Assembly (NCBI GenBank): GCA_029168955.1
Contig: JAPDOI010000065.1
Span: 1,426,001 to 1,490,000, forward strand
Length of the DNA: 64,000 nt
Reading direction: 5' to 3'
Source of the DNA: Aplectana chamaeleonis
Lineage: Eukaryota; Nematoda; Chromadorea; Rhabditida; Cosmocercidae
Part shown: positions 59,401-64,000 of the stretch, piece after piece
Position numbering within the stretch: position 1 is the first letter of the stretch
Layout: every line of letters begins with the position of its first letter
Position numbers and translations under genes: made by a program
The notes under the pieces: model-generated
Told to the model about the DNA's origin: nothing
Databases searched by the model: none
What the model saw: the letters and a program-made list of their open reading frames with translations, nothing else

Positions 59401-59904
59401 GGGTGAGAGTGAAGGATTTCGCGCCCTCTTGGCGGGTTTTTCTCGGTTTCTTCGTCATTTCACTTCTACTCGGGGGCCAAACAATCGATTTAGCGATTAA
59501 TCTCAAAATCGAAGATTATCGTGAACACTGCCTTTAAAATGCGTTCTCTCGACGTCTCCGTTATAGTGTGCCCCTCCACTACCCAATCCTAATGAAAACT
59601 GAAACTTATTTTCGTCGTGGATACTGCCTTTGAAAAATAACAGCCTCGACATGACTGCTGGCTTGGAAACATACAGTACGAAGTGCCTCCGAATCTTTTT
59701 CTGTGAGCTGTGCATTGCAGTGAAAGATCGCCGGAATCGAAATGTTTCAGCAAAGAGTACCGCCGGATTTTCGATCAATATTTATTTATCGGTCGCATGA
59801 AGAATTCAATCGGCATCAAGAGTGTTTCGCTTTCTCATGGACTCACAGCGCCTGATCGATCACCATCAATGCGAGTCGTAACGGCTCATCATCCGAGTGT
59901 GTAG
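41297..59904 (+). CDS. Srsx-class seven-transmembrane G-protein-coupled receptor (whole gene, seven exons)
   Basis: Exons: 41297-41478, 42155-42253, 56885-57016, 57083-57196, 57303-57439, 57519-57720, 59751-59904. Together they encode about 339 residues, or 325 if ATG 41339 is used. Junction phases are 2,2,2,2,1,2 and all match. Signatures in order: TM1 with the IGNAIIIYVTVRS motif; TM2 SLRGPCNILIGLISVGDFF; conserved Cys in DYCVYW before TM3; AIDRLLSLQTF (DR.-type motif after TM3); TM4; Cys in VVCVVTAP; TM5; TM6 VVFGWFSTML; TM7 NFACATNFFVYYAV; then SKEYRRIF and a Ser-rich tail. This is the nematode serpentine receptor class sx pattern. Members are putative chemosensory or peptide receptors in the plasma membrane; the ligand is unknown. 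Intron 2 is 14.6 kb and TE-filled. No stop or frameshift is seen, so it appears intact. Confidence 0.88.
41581..41878. mobile_element. Solo Penelope-like terminal palindrome in GPCR intron 1
   Basis: Palindromic segment with inverted TTCTTCAGAGTCAGACC / GGGTCTGAAGAAGAAGG arms. Its right end (ATGCCGAGGTATATGGAAAGTCG) matches the right end of the element at 43308-45245 (ATGCCGAGGTTCATGGAGAGTCG). Flanks are TATACGACCTTG on the left and TATACGACTTTG on the right: an 11 of 12 target duplication. Confidence 0.65.
42155..42253 (+). CDS. GPCR exon 2 (TM2)
   Basis: Acceptor TTTTCTTCTAG, donor GTGAGT. Encodes SLRGPCNILIGLISVGDFF and the rest of TM2. The first base completes the AG from exon 1 to Ser; the last two bases (GT) join C of exon 3 to give Val. 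Confidence 0.85.
42412..42908. mobile_element. MITE, family C, in GPCR intron 2
   Basis: Starts TTAAAGGCACAAAGCACCC and ends GGGTGTCTTGTGCTTTTG; the right TTAA has decayed. Interior text is inverted relative to 37082-37572. Confidence 0.75.
43308..45245 (-). mobile_element. Penelope-like retroelement, 5'-truncated, with inverted terminal copies
   Basis: 1938 bp flanked by the 14-bp duplication TAAGAAAATTGAGT (43294-43307 and 45246-45259). About 150 bp at the left (43308-43460) recurs inverted at the right (45050-45195), each with GGACCACGAGGTTGGTAGATG and ACGCACGTTTCGGCGGGAT-type text. The right side continues about 50 bp past the arm. The coding part lies between, on the minus strand, and has lost its 5' portion. 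Confidence 0.9.
43600..45061 (-). pseudogene. Penelope-like polymerase: reverse transcriptase plus GIY-YIG endonuclease
   Basis: An open frame of 391 codons (44775 down to 43600) carries RT motif B-like GLAMGQRLAPTLA (residues ~34-46), catalytic YIDDC (~68-72), a Cys-rich linker with cysteines at ~264, 269, 272, 280 and 283, and a GIY-YIG nuclease: GVVYRISC (~284-291), YIGETSRPLWLRIKEH (~298-313) and a downstream Glu in RKTLEAFW. Upstream in the same frame, past a TGA at 44782-44784, come the RT motif A region FDATALYTNVSNDHAM and IKVRPIIS, up to about 45061, where an inverted terminal copy begins. RT followed by GIY-YIG defines EN+ Penelope-like elements. N-terminal loss and the TGA make this copy inactive. 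Confidence 0.9.
45647..46999. other. GC-richer stretch, possibly old retroelement leader sequence
   Basis: No frame with a recognised domain. 45700-46510 has the look of a transcribed untranslated segment, with many short GC-rich frames and no stop-free region. 46570-46760 contains inverted GCGACA/TGTCGC-rich blocks. Lies in GPCR intron 2, just before the RTE insertion. Confidence 0.35.
47011..50287 (-). mobile_element. Near full-length RTE-class non-LTR retrotransposon
   Basis: 3277 bp bounded by the 11-bp duplication CAATATACTCT (47000-47010 and 50288-50298). Reading on the minus strand there is a ~212-bp leader, a single endonuclease/RT region, and a short 3' tail containing AAGTCAAGTAAGTCAAA, a simple repeated tail typical of RTE elements instead of poly(A). 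Sits antisense in GPCR intron 2. Confidence 0.92.
47054..50075 (-). pseudogene. RTE apurinic endonuclease / reverse transcriptase, two frameshifts
   Basis: From ATG at 50075: an APE-type endonuclease (ALQETRLKD, LDYVLTRN, SDHRPVLLNF; residues ~1-270), then an RT with GKAGGDDNITAEM, PKNYRGISLL and EQAGFRPGRSTIDQV up to about residue 600. A one-base loss in an A run (48239-48243 on +) shifts frame at motif A (DFEAAFDS). A second near 48038-48042 shifts again before YADDIVLF; the frame then runs to the stop at 47054 through a thumb domain and a PGRRRKFWTDVVKEDLKS tail. No other lesions are visible, so the copy is young or the two indels are sequence errors. It nicks target DNA and copies its RNA. 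Confidence 0.93.
50299..50505. other. Short spacer, nothing recognised
   Basis: AT-rich intronic sequence between the RTE target duplication and the next candidate frame. Confidence 0.4.
50506..50799 (-). CDS. Lysine/arginine-rich ORF, possible exon or transposon relic
   Basis: 97 codons ending TAG at 50506. The C-terminal 65 residues are strongly basic and polar (KKADPALEQDKRKRRRKEPS, KSRKERPRSLMQDLL). The composition is unlike nearby noise and resembles a nuclear-localisation or nucleic-acid-binding tail. It is antisense within GPCR intron 2. No family recognised. Confidence 0.3.
   Translation of the reverse strand: MLALDVARACFGSRTSYFYRQTHVIYIGCFSKEVQTKRMTDKMTSAHKKADPALEQDKRKRRRKEPSDSLKKRDAFHVSPLGKSRKERPRSLMQDLL
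50890..51704 (+). other. Possible decayed coding segment, unknown origin
   Basis: Successive + frames read protein-like stretches (KMKQFGQNSFTADSGYNVVF; NCFNSVWPVHYVNNAKIPF; QLQIKLVRQAKKLHKELYWP; GKSAKKLLIIPFSDRKYLHR) separated by stops. They may be parts of one broken transposon ORF. No motif allows assignment. Confidence 0.25.
51705..52314. other. Unassigned intronic stretch
   Basis: 51960-52175 has a CAGCGCGTACGATGCCTTCA-like sequence reminiscent of family B MITE ends. A near palindrome GAGGCATCTAG...CTAGATGCCTC lies at 52232-52290. Confidence 0.35.
52315..52975 (-). mobile_element. MITE, family B, 661 bp
   Basis: Starts TTAAAGGCAGCGTACACACTC and ends GAGCGTGTATGCTGCCTTTAA. Same element as 19892-20551 but with the centre inverted, so in opposite orientation. 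High identity implies recent movement. Confidence 0.88.
52976..53599. other. Unassigned stretch with hairpins
   Basis: A perfect short hairpin AAAAACTCCTC/GAGGAGTTTTT lies at 53310-53333 and a looser CCTCTCGCA/TGCGAGAGG pair at 53251-53292. No gene. Confidence 0.45.
53600..54235. repeat. Array of TATCGCGGAACGATCGCGA-type units
   Basis: The phrase TATCGCGGAACGACCGCGAAATTCTGCCAG recurs diverged at 53615, 53718 and 53832 (spacing 103 and 114 bp), and a partial copy lies near 54142. A second unit, GGGGGAGACGATCACGGT...CACGGTACTAGCGCG, occurs at 54012-54070 and 54173-54230. Dense CGCG dyads set it apart from the AT-rich surroundings. Frames inside are not considered genes. Confidence 0.7.
54236..55749. 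other. Unassigned intronic stretch
   Basis: A frame from ATG 54310 runs to a CAG|GTTAGT donor-like site at 54409, but the join to any exon is unknown. The rest is AT-rich. Confidence 0.3.
55750..56420. repeat. Degenerate inverted-repeat element
   Basis: Units such as TATTCTACGTAAATTCTCGCTA and CACCCGCATTTTCTACGC at 55840-55945 recur inverted at 56240-56380 (TTTACGTAGAATACGCGCAG, TAGCGAGAATATACGGG). The 146-codon minus frame at 55779-56219 lies within it and is treated as repeat-derived. Confidence 0.5.
56783..56845 (+). repeat. Duplicate of GPCR exon 4 acceptor region
   Basis: GGATAATTGTCTTCTCGAAT through AACAAATCAATGGTAGA is repeated at 57034-57096, where it contains the real acceptor and first bases of exon 4. 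Here TTTCAG reads TTTCAA, so the copy cannot act as the acceptor. Confidence 0.85.
56885..57016 (+). CDS. GPCR exon 3 (TM3)
   Basis: Acceptor AATTTTTCAG, donor GTAAGT. Encodes DYCVYWQIIPIFGLF, SSMLLLSAAIDRLLSL and QTF. It is 14.6 kb from exon 2 but in the matching phase. Confidence 0.88.
57083..57196 (+). CDS. GPCR exon 4 (TM4)
   Basis: Acceptor ACTATTTCAG, donor GTAAGT. Encodes KSMVDNHKRVYLAAQILP and TM4 (SIFYASAMELWIFL). Acceptor and exon start are duplicated, with a lost AG, at 56783-56845. Confidence 0.85.
57303..57439 (+). CDS. GPCR exon 5 (second extracellular loop, TM5)
   Basis: Acceptor GAATTACAG, donor GTGAGT, phase 1 at the end. Encodes EVVCVVTAPMQGAMYQFF with the loop cysteine, TM5 (MAINILIIACYALFMCFI) and KRVRL. 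Confidence 0.87.
57519..57720 (+). CDS. GPCR exon 6 (TM6 and TM7)
   Basis: Acceptor CATTTTCAG, donor GTTAGT. Encodes MRHIYRSLIVISLTVVFGWF (TM6) and YVNLLAGLFVNFACATNFF (TM7), ending YYAV plus AG. Confidence 0.88.
58218..59633. mobile_element. Head-to-head family A MITE composite in GPCR intron 6
   Basis: A + oriented copy starts at TTAAAGGCAGTGTTCTCGA (58218) and meets an inverted copy at about 58670-58680 (ACAGAAAAATGA / ATCGTTTTTCTG). The inverted copy continues to about 59085. Two further right ends (ATCGTGAACACTGCCTTTAA at about 59537; GTCGTGGATACTGCCTTTG at about 59632) imply at least one more nested copy. Confidence 0.75.
59751..59904 (+). CDS. GPCR exon 7 (cytoplasmic tail)
   Basis: Acceptor AAATGTTTCAG. 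The first C completes Ser, giving YYAVSKEYRRIFDQYL across the junction, which fits the family's S.EYR motif after TM7. The tail is Ser-rich and ends HHPSV then TAG at 59904. AATAAA follows 58 bp later. Confidence 0.85.
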
Positions 59905-59961
59905 CTGGATCGAGATCTGTCGTTATGTAAATGTCAGATGTCAATATAGAGTGTTCAATTA

Positions 59962-59967
59962 AATAAA
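59962..59967 (+). promoter_or_regulatory. Polyadenylation signal of the GPCR gene
   Basis: AATAAA 58 bp past the TAG stop, in an AT-rich context. Confidence 0.6.
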
Positions 59968-60759
59968 GATTTTGTGATTATTTGGAAAAGGCGTTTGCGT
60001 ATTCTTTAGGTATGCGCTCCTCATTTCCCACACGCTTTCACCGAAGCAATGAAGCTGGCAGTGACGCTGTCTTCTCAGAGGTGCATGGGTTGTTGATCGA
60101 AGTCACAGCGCGGAGCAGTTCGGCAGGCACACGTCAGGCGCGCGCGGCGGAGAACCGCTGCGCGCACGTCGTTGTTGGAGCGCGTTGACCGAGGGCCAAC
60201 TATTTTTCTTGCGCGAGGCCCCCGGTTAGTGCGCCCAAACCACTATTTGCCCGCAGTGGTTTTTCGCTGCGAAACATGACACTGAAAAAGAGCATCGTTG
60301 CCCACCTACAGAGCCTATAGTATCCCTAGAAGGGGCAAGGTCGGTCCCTCGCAAGTCGCTTACTTTGTCAGGGAGGAGGTGATCTTTGTGAGGCGATTGT
60401 GGAATACTCCAGCTCACCTGCAACATCAAGGTCCTTGTTCCATCACAAAAAGACCACATCCACTCTCTTACATCCGTTTTTCTGTCAAATACGCCAACGC
60501 CGGATGGCACCCGCAGTAATTGCTCCTCGTCTATTCACTAGACTAACAATAAATTTGACAAAGAGACCAATATCGGTTTTAGTGATGAGCCCAATAACGA
60601 ATCTAACCACTTCTTAGATCTCACATAGTAGTATAACACCTAGTTCTCACCGCTTCTTGCTCGAGTGTTTTGCCAGACCAAGCGAAACGTACTCGTAACC
60701 AGTTTTTACTCTTATATGTTGTACATATATGGGGCCTACACAATTACCGAGGATTTTGC
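59968..60759. other. Region downstream of the GPCR gene
   Basis: 60090-60190 (GCGGAGCAGTTCGGCAGGCACACG...GGAGCGCGTTGACCG) is a diverged copy of the left arm of the palindrome at 60989-61164. No gene recognised. Confidence 0.45.
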
Positions 60760-60945
60760 CAGATTATACATTGGGTCCGATTCGGATAATTTCGTATAAC
60801 CTTCCGAATGATTTGAAATTTTGATTCGGTTTCCGAATCAACGAAAAAAGCCAAATCCGAATCGAACCGAAATCCGAATCATTGAAAAAATCCTTTTTCG
60901 GATCAGCCCGAAATCCGATTAACCGAAAATTTTTGTCTCGGGTTC
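60760..60945. repeat. Degenerate TCCGAATC-type simple repeat
   Basis: Many variants of CCGAATC/GATTCGG and AACCGAAATCCG spaced irregularly over about 180 bp. Confidence 0.65.
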
Positions 60946-60988
60946 CAATGTGTATTTGCCAGGGATGTTGATCGAATTACCAGCGCTG

Positions 60989-61164
60989 GAGCAGTTCGGC
61001 TGGCACACGTGATGCGCGCGGTGGAAAACCGCTGCGTGAACGTCGTCGTTGGGGCGCGTTAACCGTGGGGCCTCTAACGAGGAAAATAGTTGGCGCTCTT
61101 TTAACGCGTTCCAACGAAGACGGCGCAGCTGTTTTCCGCTGCACGTGTGTCAACCGAACTGCTC
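60989..61164. repeat. Palindrome ~176 bp
   Basis: Arms GAGCAGTTCGG.TG.CACACGTG and CACGTGTGTCAACCGAACTGCTC, with CGCGGTGGAAAACCGCTG partners inside. Confidence 0.7.
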
Positions 61165-62981
61165 CCACGACCGCACACCACAATCATCCGCAGCAGCGAC
61201 GAAAAAAGTTACATGTATTCACAGCAAAGAAGTTAAAACATTCAAAAGAAGTGGAAAATTTGCAGTTCGAATTAAAAATAACACAACATGGTGTGTAGAC
61301 AGGGACACTCTTGTAAGCCTACAAATCTTCACTAAAATGCATATGAGGTTAAATACCATCAGCCTCAACAAGTGTAGTTCGGGAGAATTAGATTGGATTA
61401 AAGTCTATCGCATCTTAACACTTAACGGACCGCGTGTCCACACTGCGCAGCCACGGCTGTTTTGCCCCTCGGACCGCCTGTCCACACTGCGCACCCACGT
61501 CATAAGACATTCAATATTTTTTGAACTTTTAAGAATTGGGATCCTTGTTGAATAAGAATTGGTTTCTTTATGTTGTAACCTATTTACAGTCACAGTGGTC
61601 AAGCAATTTGAGCCTCCCTAGTTACTTTACCAGCATCTCCAGAAATGACACTTCTCGAATTTTACGAGCTTCTGTGGTCGGAAATAAGTTATTCCAAATT
61701 TTGCTTAGGGGTGCTATCAACGATGTTTATAAATAACCTTTGGTCCACTAGGGAATGTTCGAAAAAGCAGCGTCAGCTAAATAAGATAACTCCAGTAGCT
61801 CAATTTTTTCAATTTTGCTGCCTTGACTCCGAGGGATATTCGAGTTGTCGCATACGGATCTGGTGTTTACTTTTCAGTTTTTTTTCAGTGAAATTTTCGT
61901 CGACTGTGGTAGATGAGCCATCTTAACCATGGGTCAACTTTGTTTCAGATCTAGCTAAGTCCAGAGTGGAGGGTAACTGGTGGGAAGGGGGGGGGGGTAG
62001 AAGCTGAAAGCCTGCCGATAGTTCAGTGCTCAAGATTTTGCTGAAACTTCGCTGCGGAGGTGTTGAGTGAAATGAGGTTTTTTCCACGACTTTTAGCAAA
62101 ATATTTGATGTCTGTACTTTGTTATCCATTAGTATACGTTTGAGGTTTCGATGCGTCTTCGCCCAGGTGGACATCGGGGGGGGGGGGTGCTGATATCACG
62201 ATTCTCATTCCCATTTTGGATTTCTGATGGAATTTTCGTAAGTTGCCATGGACAATTTTGCAGGTCAAAGTCTCTGAGACCGCTAAAAGTTCTCCATGAG
62301 GCTTATTAGGGCATCATGTACCTGGGGTCCATCCATGTTTTAAAAATTTCCGACCTATTCGGGTTTGCCTCTGACGGTGCAGTCTTAACCATTTGCCGTA
62401 ACCTACAGAAATTTCAGAAGTTGAGAGAAAAAACGTTGAATTCGTGGCCAGCACGCCCGAAAATTTGCGAAAAGTTGTTTTTCAAAGCACCTTGTTTGTG
62501 CGAAGTTGAAAAGCCTTTCAAATTCGAAATACACCGCTTGAGGTAGAGAAAGATCATTGCTTCACAATAGTTTCTCTCCAATTCTTTGTGGAGCGATATA
62601 CACTTAGGTGGAGTGGAAGTGCGATAAATGCGGTGGTTGTGTACCATGTAAGAAAGCCTGCTCCAATCGAAGTGGTTCCCAACGGACCGTGTGTCCACAC
62701 ATGTCACCCACGAAAACGATTAGCCGTGGAGCGCACCGGTCGGCTGTGGGAATTCGCCGTGGAACAGGCGATCTCTTAAGTGTTAACATGCGTGTCTAAT
62801 AACAACAAACTTTTTTTCAGACCAGAAGGAATTATAAAACAGAAATCATATTAGCGGTGCATTTTCTGAGCCAAAGAGTTCTGTGGTGGAGCAGAAGCAG
62901 ATATCGGCCGAAAGCCGCGAATTTTCTGATACATTGTAGTGCACACCTATCTTCTAGTTTAGAGCCGAATTTACTCTGTTA
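61165..62981. other. Unassigned stretch with two G tracts
   Basis: G runs lie near 61990 (11) and 62177 (13). 61430-61510 has a direct duplication of GGACCGCNTGTCCACACTGCGCA. No gene recognised. The sequence around 62175-62225 is an inverted relative of 9940-9995. Confidence 0.45.
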
Positions 62982-63105
62982 CCTCGCTCGCTTGTGTGGA
63001 GCGAGGGTAGAGACAGCGAGAAAGTGTGGGGAGAAGGAGACGCAGCATACGCGCGCAGACGCGTGAACGGAAATAAATTTCGCTCGCTCGGAAACAGAGG
63101 ATGTG
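62982..63105 (+). repeat. Dispersed ~130-bp repeat, copy 2
   Basis: Same orientation and text order as 31094-31225 (GCGAGGGTAGAGACAGCGAG, GGGGAGAAGGAGACGC). Confidence 0.7.
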
Positions 63106-63148
63106 CACTATCGTTCTCTGAGCCGAATCGCGGTCTTTAATTGCGTGT

Positions 63149-63260
63149 TACGGCTGTTGCATCATGCGACACGTGATGATCGTGCTGGGAGAAAGATGAA
63201 TCGTGTCGGCACCAAGGGGTCCCAGTACGATTGTCGCGTGTCGCATGATGCAATAGCCGT
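63149..63260. repeat. Palindrome ~112 bp
   Basis: Arms ACGGCTGTTGCATCATGCGAC and GTCGCATGATGCAATAGCCGT. Confidence 0.8.
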
Positions 63261-63322
63261 AGTCTACAAATGCAGACCGGAATTCGGCCCACAGAACGAC
63301 AGTAGTCACATCGCAAGACATT

Positions 63323-63590
63323 TATACTCTGTTTATTTTGAATTGCACAAAACACGGTCCGCCAATAGCCCTCTAATTGGCCCGCTAGTACCGTAGTGTA
63401 CGTCCACGACGCGTTCTCGGCAGATCCGGGTGGCAGGGTGGGCGGCCGAGTGACGGCATTGACGAATCGGTTGCTCTGCACACCCGGGTCTGCCGAGAAC
63501 GCGTCGTTGACGTACACTACGGTACTAGCGGGCCAGTTAGAGGACTATTGGCGGACCGTGTTTTCTGCAATTCAAAATAAACAGAGTATA
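63323..63590. repeat. Palindrome ~268 bp
   Basis: Arms TATACTCTGTTTATTTTGAATTG and CAATTCAAAATAAACAGAGTATA, with GAACGCGTCG and CTAGTACCGTAGTGTACG partners near the centre. Mirror-image open frames on opposite strands are due to the palindrome. Confidence 0.85.
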
Positions 63591-64000
63591 GATTGAAACG
63601 AGCATTTTCAAATGCTCACGCAGTCGCAGGGGTCATAAAAGAGTTAAAATTACAGTGTTGAGCCATATTGAGACACCAAGACACGCAGTCTCCGCCCATA
63701 TGTCTGAGTACGAGCTAGTCCAAATTGATTCCTCGGACGAAGCTCACATTCTATGTTGCTGTGCGCGCTCCTCTTGATGCCCTCATCGCTTTATCCATAA
63801 TATAGCAGCGCAAGTCTGAAGGACTCATGTTGCAACTATATAGTGCGGCGGTACCTCGCCATCCTCCACCGCACAATATCACTTGAACTGAATTCTGCGA
63901 TTTTCACTGTTAAGCTCACGTGACATTTTACAGTTTTCCGCAATGTTAAAAGGACATGGTGGGGTCGCGGTCACACACTAAAACTACGGTGGAAGACGCC
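63591..64000. other. Unassigned end of window
   Basis: No gene, repeat array or palindrome recognised. Confidence 0.4.

Overview
The window looks like nuclear DNA of a clade V (strongylid or hookworm-like) nematode. This is inferred from three things: a nematode-specific Srsx-type seven-transmembrane receptor gene with TTTCAG/TTNCAG splice acceptors, RTE and Penelope-like retroelements, and many short TTAA-ended inverted-repeat elements. I see no prokaryotic operons, CRISPR array, rRNA or convincing tRNA.

One host gene can be followed end to end. It is a + strand Srsx-class chemoreceptor-like GPCR in seven exons (41297-41478, 42155-42253, 56885-57016, 57083-57196, 57303-57439, 57519-57720, 59751-59904), about 339 aa, with an AATAAA signal at 59962. 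All six junctions keep phase, and the joined protein has seven hydrophobic segments, paired extracellular cysteines and the family signatures in order. Intron 2 is about 14.6 kb and is packed with transposable elements. Intron 6 holds a head-to-head MITE composite. Intron 1 holds a solo Penelope-type terminal palindrome.

The rest is mostly repeats. Region 1-12 kb: a 2-kb nested palindrome, TTAA-ended MITEs, a 42-bp minisatellite, and back-to-back palindromes. Region 12-22 kb: more MITEs, a multi-unit inverted array, and a coiled-coil ORF fragment. Region 22-25 kb: a decayed CR1-like LINE carrying two GC-rich palindromes. Region 25-32 kb: a Penelope-type palindrome, a hAT-like element, and a second LINE fragment. 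Region 32-41 kb: sparse candidate exons on both strands that I cannot assemble into genes. Region 41-60 kb: the GPCR gene, with a Penelope-like element inserted into a MITE (43.2-45.6 kb) and a nearly full-length RTE element with an 11-bp target duplication (47.0-50.3 kb). Region 60-64 kb: palindromes and degenerate repeats.

Most short open frames are explained by stop-poor palindromes, minisatellites or MITEs and were not called as genes. No new defence or metabolic system is visible. The notable content is the layered history of insertions and the very large TE-filled receptor intron.
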